From Mesocentrotus franciscanus (lineage: Eukaryota; Echinodermata; Echinoidea; Camarodonta; Strongylocentrotidae), in NCBI GenBank assembly GCA_037976565.1, contig CP137682.1:124001-188000 (forward strand): 64,000 bases of DNA, read 5' to 3'. Positions within the stretch are counted from its first letter, which is position 1; each line of letters starts with the position of its first letter. A model generated the notes under the pieces. It made no database searches and was not told the DNA's origin. It was given only the letters and a program-made list of their open reading frames with translations. Positions 22,035 through 32,270 of this stretch are shown piece after piece. The translations under genes and the position numbers were made by a program.

Positions 22035-23830
22035 GATTGCTTCAGTCCAACAGCAGACTAGGAAAGTATGGGATATTGTGAAAGAGATCACTGGAAAGGC
22101 CTCGACCCCAGTGGATCAGCTTAGGGGTAACACACCCCAAGAGAGACTAAACCAGTGGAAAGATCGCTTTTCAAATCTTCTTGGTCAACCACCACCAGAT
22201 AACAACAACCCAGTAAGGAAGATGATCCAAGAGACACTCCCAATCAAAACAAGCAAATTTACCATTGGAGAACTCAAAGTGGCAATTACCTCCCTCCCCG
22301 GGCTCCCTCTCCAATAATAAATGCTCATGTGTGGATGGAATCCCAGCAGAGGTATGTAAGTCTTCTGGTGCCCTTGACCAACAGCTTTTGTAAGTATGTA
22401 ACATAACGCTTATCCATGGCGCGAAACCAGACTTGTGGTCTAGGAGCATAGTCATCCCTGTACCCCCAAAAGGAGATCTCAGTACCCTTAAAAACTACTG
22501 TGGAAAAGCACTGATCCCAGTAGCTGCAAAAGTATTCATCAAAATGCTTTTGAATAGAATCCGACCTCACTTGGAACCCCTTCTCCGCAAAAAAACAGAA
22601 TGGATTCCATCCAGGAAGATCTACAGTAGCGCAAATTCTAACTTTGCGAAGACTGGTGGAAGGTATTAAAGCAAAGCATCTGACAGCAGTGCTTACGTTC
22701 GTGGATTTTAAGAAGTCCTTCGACTCAATCAACAGGAAGATGTTAGAGATCTTAAGAGCCTACGGAATACCACACACAATAGTTATAGCAGTAGGGTTGC
22801 TGTACAAAGATACCACAGCTCAATTACGTTCACTAGATGGAGAGGCCGACTCCTTTACCATCTTAGCATGAGTACTCCAAGCCAGGAGATACCTTAGCAC
22901 CATACCTATTCATCATAGCATTGGATTATGCTCTAAGAATGGCTACTGAAGGGTTCGAGGATCTGGGCTTTACCCTAGAGGAAAGGAAAAGTAGCAGATA
23001 TCCTGCTGTAATGATTGAGATACCGACTATGCTGATGATATTGCACTAATTTCAAACAATCTGGAAAAGGCACAGAAGCTCCTAGAACAAGTAGAGTCTG
23101 CAGCAAACCAAGTCGGTCTACAAATAAACAGTACTAATACAGAATTCATCATGTACAACATTCGTGAAGGCGAGATTTTTACTGCTGGCAGGAAAAAGTT
23201 GAAACAGGTCCAGGACTTTCAGTACCTTGGCTCGTGGGTTGATCAGCAAAACAAGATCTGAATATCCGAAAGGCGAAAGCCTGGAAGGCTTTGAACAAAC
23301 TGACAGCCATTTGGAAATCTAACCGCGGTAGACAACTGAAAGTCCAATTCGTAAGAGCTTCAGTGGAAACTGTACTGCTCTATGGATCGGAATCCTGGAC
23401 ATTGACGACTAGCCTGGAAAAAATGGATGGTTGCTATACAAGACTCTTGAGAGCAGCACTAAATGTCAACTGGAGGGACCATATGACAAATATAGAGTTG
23501 TATAGGGACATGAAACCGCTCTTCTGGGAGCATTCAAGGGGCAAACGCTCCAGAGGGCGCCCAGCAATGACTTACATAGACCAGTTAGAAAAAGACACCA
23601 GGGCAGCGTTTCATGAAACCGTCATAAGTACAAGTTCACCGACATCCCATTGAAACGGGTGTTATACATAATACACGCATTTCAATAGGATGTCGGTGAA
23701 CTTGTACTTATGATGGTTCCGTGAGACGCTGCCCTGTCTACCAAGGCAGGAACTCCCAAAGGTCATGGAGAATAGAACTGAATGGAAAAAGCTCATCAGT
23801 CGAGTACGCTCGACCAAGTAGTATTATATT
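22035..23830 (+). pseudogene. RTE-like non-LTR retrotransposon, decayed
   Basis: Same-strand open segments with several frameshifts and stops give a reverse transcriptase: pre-RT (NTPQERLNQWKDRFSNLL), finger region (IVIPVPPKGDLSTLKNYCGK), palm motif A (TAVLTFVDFKKSFDSINRK), QEIPDTLAPYLFIIALDYAL, motif C (YADDIALIS, reached by a frameshift near 23025), and a C-terminus with GSESWTLTTSLEKMDGCYTR, KRSRGRPAMTYIDQL and WKKLISRVRSTK. Order and motifs fit RTE-clade LINEs; the clade call is by memory of family style. It sits antisense in the caspase p20-p10 intron. A hairpin MITE interrupts it at 23599-23736. Confidence 0.8.
23599..23736. mobile_element. 138-bp near-perfect hairpin MITE, CAGGG/CCCTG ends
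   Basis: CAGGGCAGCGTTTCATGAAA recurs inverted at 23717-23736 with one or two changes, and the arms continue (GTACAAGTTCACCGACATCC) to a small loop near 23665. The CAGGG ends suggest hAT, but the flanking 8 bp (AAAGACAC, TCTACCAA) do not match. Removing it joins the RTE C-terminal ...IDQLEKDT to LPRQELPKVMENRTEWKK, so it is an insertion into the LINE. Confidence 0.8.
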
Positions 23831-24105
23831 GGAATGTTAAGCTGGTCTTTTATTTCAATGATTGAAAAGGGCACATTGTCACGGACACATTTTTGACATA
23901 TTTTATCTGAATTTATAATGCTGACATATCCAAAATTTTCTATCAAAGCACTACAACAATGAACATTCAAGTTACACAAAAAAGTCCACCCCCTCCAAAT
24001 ATGTTTGTAGGGAGGATATCGTTTATTCTTAATTAATTTCTAGATATGTTCTTGCATGATATCACGAATGAGCTGTTCACTCGTTTTAGACAGTTTTTAA
24101 TGCAC

Positions 24106-24285
24106 CTTCGGAAGTGGCGTAGGCCACATATATATCAGCGTTATCTGGAACATCGCCATCAATATCCACTGCGTCGTCGGTTGGTCTCCTTGATGAACAA
24201 GAATCGATGTCGGAATCATCCACCAACTCGATTGTCGAAAGTCTTCTAGGACCATCAGTGTCAAGAGCGCTCTTCGTGGGCATTT
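24106..24285 (-). CDS. Caspase exon: inter-subunit linker and p10 start
   Basis: The acceptor TTCTAG (24291-24286) leads into AA, which completes a Gln codon with the previous exon's C, giving the pentapeptide QACRG followed by Q. Then 59 codons and one leftover G before the GTGCAT donor (24105). The linker is rich in Asp (VDDSDIDS, DDAVDIDGD), plausible processing sites between subunits. ADIYVAYATSEG matches the ADFLxAYAT start of p10. All phases agree with neighbouring exons. Confidence 0.92.
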
Positions 24286-25228
24286 CTAGAATCGGGTGTG
24301 AAATGAAGAGGGCATATTTTTACATTCTAAATGTAAAATGTAATTCAACTAAGAGTGGAGATAGGCCTAATATCCCCCCACACACACACAGTGGAAACGA
24401 TGAAATATCTTGCATTTTACAGTACATTCTGAATACTTTGTCATATTGAATTTAACAAACTTCACTGTAATCCTTGAATATATAAACTTTTAAAATTGAA
24501 AATTGAATATTGAAAAATTCGAAACGGGGTCTCATCCCTTGCAACTGATTGAAGTTATTATATACTGAACATATATATATGTAAAGGTTTATTATATATT
24601 AAATAGTATTGATATTGGAATAGCTTCCACTCAGAAGATGAGATGTACTGATTTTAAAATTATGTTTAGGCTTAAATATGTAATTAAAAGTCGATATGAT
24701 GATGAAAAACACAAGCGAAAAGAAAATGTTTATATGAAGGTGACAAAATGGAACAGCATGTTAAACAATTTATTAAATATATGTTTGTATTTGAATTTTA
24801 TTTTAATAAAGAAGACCAAGTATGGGTTCGCAAGAAAAAAATATGTAAAGGAATCGGGAATGGTTTATGTTTAAAAAAAAAACAGTTCTGATCAGCTGGA
24901 AGGCACCTAGCCCCTTTAAACCCAGTTCATCACGACAGCCCCAGAGACCAAAATTAATGACGGTCTCGTGAAACCCTCAAATAATTTCATAGAAAGCTCG
25001 CTAGACCAATATTGAAAGTCTCGTGGTCTCTCTCGTAAAATCATCAGATAATTTTATAGAAGGCTCACGAGACCGACATTGTAGGGCTCGTGGGCTGTCT
25101 GTGTCGTAAAATCCTCACATGACTTTTACGAGGACTGCGCGTAGCCTCACGTTTAAATGCATTTATCATTTAACATTACTTTCTTAGATTAGCGTGTCAT
25201 AACTGTTTATATCAAACCTATGACTTAC
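24286..25228. other. Caspase intron with CTCGTG-type degenerate repeat
   Basis: At about 24960-25135 three degenerate copies of a 70-90-bp unit containing GTCTCGTG, AAATCxTCA and ATAATTTTATAGAAGGCTC follow one another. The rest is AT-rich intron. No coding sequence on the plus strand is supported. Confidence 0.5.
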
Positions 25229-25457
25229 GTCCTCGACATGCCTGGATAAAGAAGATCTTCGGTTTTCCGAGGAGAGCTGGGCATTGTCTTCCAGAAAACT
25301 TAGACTTGATTTCCTGAATTGTCACAACTTCCAAGTCGGTACCGTAGATGCCTCGTTTCTCACCATGACTCATTAGAACAAGAACCACAGATGAGTGACA
25401 GATGGGTCCCTCTAGATTTATTCTGCTTACAGACTCGTCTAGAAAGCTACGAATTTC
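25229..25457 (-). CDS. Caspase exon: catalytic p20 with His and Cys
   Basis: Acceptor CCCCGTGCAG (to 25458), 76 codons plus one base, donor GTAAGT (25228-25223). The start EIRSFLDESV follows ...NSSAN of the previous exon in phase. VVLVLMSHGE contains the catalytic His (exon residue 31) and KIFFIQACRG the catalytic Cys (residue 74). GIYGTD between them is the usual p20 loop. The family is cysteine-aspartate proteases acting in apoptosis or inflammation. With no prodomain visible, initiator and executioner types cannot be separated. The exon is intact. Confidence 0.95.
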
Positions 25458-26255
25458 CTGCACGGGGATTTGATGATGTGACATAATCGAAGTCGAACAA
25501 GAAATCGAACAAGAGGTCAATATGATTTCAGTTAGGGCAATATATTATTTTATCTCCCGAAAGATAAGCCAGCCAATATTATAATCATTATCTATTTCTT
25601 TTTTAATTAGGTACGGTTACTATACCCTGCTACCCCGTCGAACGATAGTCTGCTCAAACTTTGCGGCGATTTAGCTGCATGGAAGGTCCCGGATCTTGAA
25701 TGGGGCCAACACGTATCGGGCTCATAATATTGATCCAATTTGTGTACAAAAATTCAATGGCGAATGGTGAAAATATCAGGAATTATTTCACATACGAGCC
25801 TATTTTCCCAGAGAATAAAGTTATGTATTTAATTCCCCTTCTTTGGTCGAGTTCAATATTGTTAGCACATTGCTTTTCCTCGTTACATTACGTCACTCAA
25901 CCGATGGAGAATCAGTGTGCCATATCGTTACAATATTTCCTAAGCTGCGCACAATAATTATATTAGCGTGCATCTATTGAGCATAATTTTTGATTGACCA
26001 TGTAAGGTTACAATGCTTATCAGTTAGTATTTTGCCTTAAAGTCGACTTGCTTAAGTAGACTGCTGAGATATATAAACTCCATCTCTAGTATTGGGTTTA
26101 AACACCAATTTGTATTCAAATCTTGAATAATCTTTCATTTTGACTTGCCAAATGTTGCTTTAAAACTAGTCGAGACACTGTTGGATTGGAAAACTGATAT
26201 GGATTGAAAAATTGATCTTTCAATCTTTTAAACTTCACGGTATTTCGAATTTTTA
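25458..26255. other. Caspase intron, unannotated part
   Basis: AT-rich intron sequence next to the p20 exon, with a branch-like CTAAC near 25530. No recognised element. Confidence 0.35.
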
Positions 26256-26261
26256 AGTACA

Positions 26262-26545
26262 ATAATAATAATAATGATAATAATAATAATAATAATCTTT
26301 TAAAGTCCACTCCAAATTTTATTAAGTTAAACCGAAAATGGAAATTCTTTGTGCCCAATTGATCGTGAGCCCGGCAGCCACTGAGCAGCGCCAGATCGAC
26401 ATTACTCTATCCCCTTATTGTTGAACGCCAAACAAAGTAGCAGCAACTCCCATCTTTTAACGTCTTTTGGTATGACGCGGCCGGGGTTCGCACCCACGAC
26501 CTCCCGGTTGTGAGGCGGACGCTCTACTGACTGAGCCAACACACA
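26262..26545 (-). mobile_element. tRNA-derived SINE with (ATT)n tail
   Basis: Minus strand starts with GGCTCAGTCAGTAGAGCG (A box) and GTGGGTGCGAACCCCGGC (B box), followed by GTCATACCAAAAGACG and a body containing GGCGCTGCTCAGTGGCTGCC. It ends in TTATTATTATT repeats at 26262-26297. The head resembles a tRNA with CAC-like anticodon, but the element is a SINE, not a functional tRNA gene. Confidence 0.75.
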
Positions 26546-26828
26546 ATAATATTAATATTGTCTTTCTTTCGTGGTATATCAGATATGTTGCATTCAGCTA
26601 GCATGAATATTTCACTCGTCTCCGACTCGTTATATATTTGCAATATATTTGATATACCACTCAAACTCACCCATTATTATATAAATATTACCCGCTTGAA
26701 ACTGCTACTTTACGGACCGGGCAGAACATGTTTTAGTAATTGCATGGTAAAATTGCTTCATATAGATAATAATATATATTATATCAGATAGCCTCCATTA
26801 TATACTTTGTTAGGAGGTTAAAGTATAA

Positions 26829-27032
26829 TACACCATTTCACGGTTACAATCGTGCGTATGCGCCGACATGGGCACCATTTTCAAATGCGAGTAAATAATG
26901 CAAGTAACTTTTATTTTATACAACATGCAAAGCGCATGTGTCGATATGATGTGAGCGCGCATCGCAGGTAGTGACGCAACAATACATGCTTACTCGCAAA
27001 TTAAATTGTGGCCTTAACCGTGAAGGGGTGTA
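26829..27032. mobile_element. About 200-bp MITE with TACACC...CACGGTTA termini
   Basis: ACACCATTTCACGGTTA at the left is mirrored by TAACCGTGAAGGGGTGT at the right, with TA next to both ends (possible TA target). The interior is partly palindromic (GCGCATGTGTCGATATGATG region). Confidence 0.6.
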
Positions 27033-27479
27033 TTGCGATCTCATGCACTTTATTTTCCTCGAGCAGCCAGACTTGCACGTCAATGCGCGAGGCTAAGACA
27101 ATGCAAACATTGTGTACGAGCTAGTGCCCGTAGGGTTGCTTGGAAACGGTCAGAGGCAAAAAATATACTCATTTGACCAACAGGTCAAAAAAACCATCGA
27201 AAAATTACCCGGCGTGAAATATGCTAATCAAGATCCTCGCTATTGATATCACGTGACAAGCTCTAGACCCAACCACGCCTTTCTATCTGTACGAGCTATT
27301 AACAATCTAATGATTTTCCATCAGTAATTCATTTAAGACAAGACAAATGCGACTGCGTCTCCTATATGCCCCCGCCCTAAATTGACAGGAAATGGATGGA
27401 ATTTTCATGACATATCACGATGAAAACAAAAAACCTGCAATCAAATGTCAACCAACGACTATGTTCTTGACCTACTAGC

Positions 27480-28290
27480 CCCAAAATGTAATCCGATCAT
27501 CTTCCTTTAATAATCCCGTCACCATGTAATTTAGACATTGCGATAGCAAGGCTGAAGACCTTTAATTTCAGAAATTTACCTCTTTGACCTTCGACCTACT
27601 TACGTTAATTCTAATGAGACTGTCTTCCTATGGTAATACATACTATCACCAACTTTGAACGCCATATCTCTAGTTGTTCTTGAGATATCGCCATAGGAGG
27701 CCTAAACCTGTAATTTCAGAAATTGACATCTGTGACCTTTGACCTATTTACCCGAAATCTTTCTAGAACAACTTCTTATGGTAATACATACTATCACCCT
27801 GTTTGAGCTTCATAACTCTAGTGGTTCCTGATATATCGCGATAACAAATATCTACAATTTCAGAAACTAACCTCTGTGACCCTTGACTTTCATAACATAA
27901 TAATAACGAATCTGATTAGATCGTCTTCCTATCTTAATACATATTGTCACTGAGTTTGAGCCTCATATCTATAGTGGTTTTAGAAATTTTGCGAACACGA
28001 GGCTTATAGCTGGATTGTTAAAAGTTGACCTCTGTGACCTTTGACCCTTGACCTAATAACCCAAAATCTATTCAGATCGTCTTCCTATGGTGAAACATAA
28101 TTAATGATAATAATAATAATAGCCAGTTCTTATATAGCGCTTTTCAGGACCGAAGGCCCTCTCAAAGCGCTTTACAGTTTGAAGTTCATATCTCTAGTGG
28201 TTCTTGCGATATCGCGTTAACGAGAAAACGGGACGGACGTACGGACGGACAACCCGAAAACATAATTCCTCCGACACCAACTTCGGTGGG
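27480..28290 (+). repeat. GACCTTTGACC tandem repeat, HINE/Pearl-like, about 150-170-bp units
   Basis: Four to five degenerate units recur, each with TTTCAGAAATT(G)AC, a CTxTGACCTTTGACC word, CTTCCTATGGTAATACATAC, and CATATCTCTAGTGGTTCTTG. The array ends in GGACGGACGTACGGACGGAC and a GGTGGGCGGAGGCATA end. This matches the general plan of tandem cores in Helentron-like (HINE/Pearl) elements of marine invertebrates; that assignment is by recollection. It lies in the caspase p20 intron and is interrupted by a SINE tail near 28105. Confidence 0.6.
28105..28178 (-). mobile_element. SINE fragment within the tandem repeat
   Basis: AATAATAATAATAGCCAGTT, TTATATAGCGCTTTTC and CAAAGCGCTTTACAG form the known style of SINE tail with a small inverted repeat (AGCGCTTT). 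It resembles the GAGCGCTATACAAAAACCC plus (ATT)n end of the SINE at 58106-58301. Confidence 0.55.
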
Positions 28291-28513
28291 CGGAGGCATA
28301 CAGAAATGCGGAAAGATGAATCAAAATAGGGGCGGATACAGGTTACAAAAAGTGATGACAAAGAAAAAAAATCAAAGAGTGAAAGAAAACAAAAGGTTAT
28401 CACATTGTTCAGAGGAATATGTGTAAAATATCTGATGTAAAAAAGGGTCTCAATGTTGGCAATATAATAATAATAATAATCTAATGACTGGAGTATCAAT
28501 CAAGCCTATGTTA

Positions 28514-29250
28514 GCCTCGGTCACAAATACCATCGCGAACTGTTACGAACGCCGTACGAACGATTTTCAGACCATTTCATAAGATCTTCTTAAGAAGGCC
28601 GTATGAAACCAGCGTTCGTAGACCCTTCTTAGACCGTTCGTAAGTTCGCAGACTGGTCGATGGTCTTGTCCAAGGTATTTTTCAACTTCGTACGAAACCC
28701 TCTCTTCGTAAGACGGCCATACGAACGTCGTAAAAACATTGTAAGAACCACGCAAGATCTTCATTTATTTCCTAGGGTCGAGAAAAAATTCTAGAAACCT
28801 CAAATTCTTACCATGATCGTAAGAACGCTTTAAGTTGTTCATAGAGGGCTCTTATGGCGTTCGTAAGAACGCATGTCGAACGGAAATTCGTATGGGCTTC
28901 GTACGTACGACTCCTGGTGTTCGTAATGTGCTCGCAATGTGTACGCACACAATTTATGCAATTGAGACCCGACAATATATACCAAAAATAAATCGTAATA
29001 TCTTCTTACGAATGACTTGAGTTACACCAACGACCATCTTGTGAGAACAAAAACTCGTAAGATGGCCGTATAGTCTGACGTAAGAGAACTCAAGGCATTC
29101 TTACGAAAAAACGAAAAATTAAAGTACGAACTCCGTAAGAAGGACGTAAGAAACTATGCCCCATCTACGAACCTCTACGAACTCTGGAATTCGTTAGAAC
29201 AGGGAGATTCGAATGAACGCATCGTTCGTACGAACCTTTGTGACCGTAGC
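28514..29250. mobile_element. Element H1, 737 bp: CGGTCACAAA termini and TTCGTACGAA-word interior
   Basis: Begins GCCTCGGTCACAAATACC and ends CCTTTGTGACCGTAGC, flanked by TTA on both sides (28511-28513, 29251-29253). The 3-bp TTA duplication fits Harbinger-type MITEs. The interior is almost entirely permuted short words: CGTACGAA, TTCGTAAG, CGTAAGAAGG, GAACGC. It is therefore full of small inverted repeats. No transposase is encoded; frames over it are artefacts. It lies in the caspase p20 intron. Confidence 0.75.
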
Positions 29251-29280
29251 TTAACATACATGTATATTCTCTCGGCTTAA

Positions 29281-30036
29281 GCTACGGTTGCAAAAGTTTG
29301 TACGAACGATGCGTTCGTACGAACCCTGTTCGTACCTGTTCGTACGAATTCCAGGGTTCGTAGAAATTCGTAGATGGTGCATAGCTTCTTACGTCCTAAT
29401 TACGGCGTTAGTACGAACGCCGTTTAATTTTTGTTTCTGTTTTAAAGAATGCCTTGATTTCTTCTTACGTCAGACTTATGGCCATCTTACGAGTTTTTGT
29501 TCTCGCAAGATGGTCGTACGTGTAACTGACGGCATTCATAAGTCATTCGTAAGAAGATCTTACGATTTTTTTGGGGTATATTTTGTCGGGTCGCTAAAAA
29601 GCGCTGCATAAATTGTACAAATTGTGTACGTACACTTTACGACTTATTACGAGCACTTTACGAACGCCTTACGAACGACAGGAGCCGTTCATACAAAGGC
29701 CTTACTATTCTCCGTTCGTAAGGCGTTCTTGCGATCATGGTAGGAATTTAAGGCTTCTAGAATTGTCTCTCGACCCTACGAAATGTACGAAGATCTTGCG
29801 TGTATCTTACGATATTTTTACGACGTTCGTACGGCCGCCTTACAAAGAGAGAGTTTCGCACGAAGTTGAAAAAATCTTGGACAAGACCATCGACCAGTCT
29901 GCTAAGTTACAAACGGTCTACGAACGGTCTACGAACGCTGGTTTCGTACGGCCTTCTTAAGAAGATCTTACGAAATGGTCTGAAAATCGTTCGTACGGCG
30001 TTTGTAGCAGTTCGTAATGGTATTTGTGACCGAGGG
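29281..30036. mobile_element. Element H2, second copy of H1 in inverted orientation
   Basis: Starts GCTACGGTTGC and ends GGTATTTGTGACCGAGG, that is H1 reversed, separated from it by 30 bp. The outer about 90 bp of H1 and H2 match closely (both contain GATCTTCTTAAGAAGG and ACGAACGATTTTCAGACC). Together they make a palindrome of about 1.5 kb. The last 80-90 bp of H2 are also present at 40975-41060, inside the composite element. Confidence 0.75.
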
Positions 30037-30485
30037 TGTATGTTGGATCTTAAATTAAATTGTGAAATGGCTAGTTTGAATTGCAAAATGATTAATGGAG
30101 TGCAGAATACTAAAGCTACAAAAGCCATCAGGTCTTTGCAAGACACTAATTTCTTGGAGCTCTTCTCAGCGATATACGTCATTGCATTGTGTAACAGGAA
30201 GATAATTATGTCTCTCGATCTACAGGTGAAATATAACGTTCATGTTTATCATGGATTTATAAAGGAGAAATTTGACATTTAAAATATTTGTTGAAAACAT
30301 CCACATAACGGTAAAGTACGAATGGAAGCTTCTTCCAGAGAAGAAGCTGATAATTTCGTATGTGATCATAGTTCTGGATCACTTTCGGAACATAATAGTG
30401 TAAATTATTGCAGCAACCTTCAGTAGTTTCTTCAGAGTTTTGGACAGAAAGTTGCGCTTTTCTCTGCATAACGACGTTGACTTAC

Positions 30486-30656
30486 ATTGGCAGACGAGTT
30501 TTTCATGATAACAGGTTCATAGCCGATTCGGCTAAAGACATGTTGGATATTAATCAAGTCCAGCTCCGATCCAGGACGATCTTTTCCCTCATGGAAACGA
30601 TCATTGTTTATTATGAGTACGAGCCCCTTGAAGACAGATGTATGCAACGCGTAATT
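30486..30656 (-). CDS. Caspase exon: p20 N-terminal half
   Basis: Acceptor TTCCCGTCAG (to 30657), 57 codons in phase 0 at both ends, donor GTAAGT from 30485. NYALHTSVFKGLVLIINNDR followed by FHEGKDRPGSELD matches the caspase p20 start (GLALIINNxxF, RxGSxxD; the Arg of DRPGSE lies in the S1 pocket). GYEPVIMKNSSAN then joins EIRSFLDE of the exon at 25229-25457. A second, nearly identical copy lies at 40351-40521 on the plus strand. Confidence 0.93.
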
Positions 30657-30689
30657 CTGACGGGAATAAACGAAAATAAAATATTATTA

Positions 30690-30985
30690 TAGCAAATTGC
30701 TCTGAAAGAAAGCAATAGAGAACCAGAAATTTTGAGCAAAATATAACTAACAATAAGAAAGTTATGAAATTTTGAAAGTTTTAATTACTATATAAAAGGG
30801 AATTTCAAATATGCAAAATCGGAAATGTCAATGTAATGTAGTAGCGGACAACTCTCCCGTTTGTACCAACAGATAATATACCTAAAACTGTAGTAAAAAC
30901 AAGTATGACTCAGGAGGGTCTAATTAATATGCTATCCACAATATATCTTATGGAGTAACCCCAAAGGAGAAGGCACTTTAGAGAA
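30690..30985. mobile_element. MITE-like segment in the caspase intron between exons a and b
   Basis: Shares GAGCAAAATATAACTAACAA, AAGAAAGTTATGAAATTTTG, GACTCAGGAGGGTCTA and GGAGAAGGCACTT with 59939-60475, and more distantly with 7452-8215. The same segment is present inverted at 40020-40320 in the composite element. Confidence 0.6.
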
Positions 30986-31054
30986 AAAGAGAAATTATTA
31001 TAGAAAAAAGAGAAAAGTGGATGAAAACTCCCTAAAGCTAAAGCTTATATTTAC

Positions 31055-31152
31055 TTCTTCGGGATCAAATTGTTCCTTCCTTGGCTCTGCCTTTTCTATC
31101 TTCCAATCCGTGTATAAGCCGTTTACGTCGGGCATAACGTTAATTTGTGGCT
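31055..31152 (-). CDS. Caspase exon: linker before p20 (5'-most exon found)
   Basis: Acceptor TTTTCATCAG (to 31153), two bases then 32 codons (PQINVMPDVNGLYTDWKIEK to FDPEE), phase-0 exit at donor GTAAAT from 31054. This is the charged linker that precedes the p20 domain. It is placed by splice phase and by proximity to the p20 exon 0.4 kb away, not by a strong motif. Phase 1 entry means more upstream exons are needed; no CARD or DED exon was recognised up to 33.4 kb. A copy lies at 39859-39956. Confidence 0.75.
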
Positions 31153-31202
31153 CTGATGAAAATGGAACTAAAGTGTGGAAATGGATGTTTCTATTCAATA
31201 CA

Positions 31203-31470
31203 CACTATGAACATGACGGACACAGAAAGAGGACAAAATATACAGTTCCTCATTCTACACTCAGCAATTGCTGTGGTAGACAAAGGAATATTCCTTCACT
31301 GCTATTATGTAAAATAAGTAGAACAGGTGAATATGCATGTGACACCTGTTCTACACATTTTTACATAATAGCAGTGAAGGGATGTTCCTTTGTCTACCAC
31401 AGCAATTGTTGAGGGTAGAAAAAGGAACTGTATATGTTGTCCTCTTTTTTTGTCCGTCATGTTCATAGTG
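31203..31470. mobile_element. 268-bp foldback (hairpin) element next to caspase linker exon
   Basis: CACTATGAACATGACGGACA recurs inverted at 31451-31470, and the arms match over about 130 bp each (CAATTGCTGTGGTAGACAAA, TCACTGCTATTATGTAAAA) around a small centre near 31336. It ends 50 bp from the acceptor of the linker exon. The same hairpin is at 39541-39808. Confidence 0.8.
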
Positions 31471-31530
31471 ACAGTCGGGCGGCAAAGCAATTAAATTGTT
31501 ATTTTTTTCATAGAGGTACTGAGTTAAACC

Positions 31531-32262
31531 AGGGAGGTGAAAGAAAGGAGGCGAAACTCTTGTAATTAATTCAAACGCATTCGTGAGTTCTAAAGCGTAA
31601 CAATGGGATGTGTAACATTCCACTTGGCTTTGAAGTTCCATGCTCCGAACCGCACTTCAGAACATTACATTACATTACATTACTTTCAGAAGCCAGGCAC
31701 CAGTTTTACATTTATTACAAAATATTAAATTACCGGCAAAATTTCAGTGTAAATCAAAAACTTTATTTGGGGATTGTATTGGGAATAGTGCATCAAACAA
31801 ATTTTCAAATTTAGTTCTCCGTCCTTCCTATAATTTGTGTGCCAGAGTTGGTAAAAGAAAAATTACATCCTGACAAAAACTTAATATTTTAGGATAATGC
31901 GCTAATTTGTGCATGTTTTAATGTCCCGTTATTTAATACATGATTAACAATCTTTAATAACATTAAGTTTGCTAATGCGTGTTTTCGCGTGTTTTTTATA
32001 TTTTTGAAGTTAAAAAAGGATGAAATTACTCAAGTTTGTGTTTGCTTGTTCTACTCTTTACACATTCAACAATGGATGAGAAATAATTGAAAGGGACAGC
32101 GAACAGTTGCTGTGATACCATTTTCTGATGTAGGAATTCTAAATCCTGAAATTTCATGCGTTCTTTTATCTCACCACCTGGTCAACAGATGCAGATTAGC
32201 GCATAACTTTTCAGCGGCGTGGAGCATGGGGTCAAAGGAGAGCGGCTTGATTCCAGTCCCTG
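31531..32262. mobile_element. hAT-like element A, about 730 bp, at the caspase locus
   Basis: Left end AGGGAGGTGAAAGAAAGGAG, right end ...GATTCCAGTCCCTG with the terminal repeat partly lost. Flanked by GTTAAACC (31523-31530) and GTTAAATC (32263-32270), 7 of 8 matching, an hAT-type 8-bp duplication. The right-arm copy at 38619-39490 is this element inverted, with one extra MITE inside. No transposase. Confidence 0.75.
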
Positions 32263-32270
32263 GTTAAATC

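Noticed and set aside
28560..30000. Satellite DNA or centromeric array
   Set aside because: No constant period; the short words are shuffled and on both strands, bounded by matching transposon-like ends.
29613..30282. Overlapping plus-strand frames of 115 and 160 codons
   Set aside because: They read through element H2, whose words (TTCGTACGAA) give Arg/Ser/Tyr-rich repeats on both strands, and then into caspase intron.
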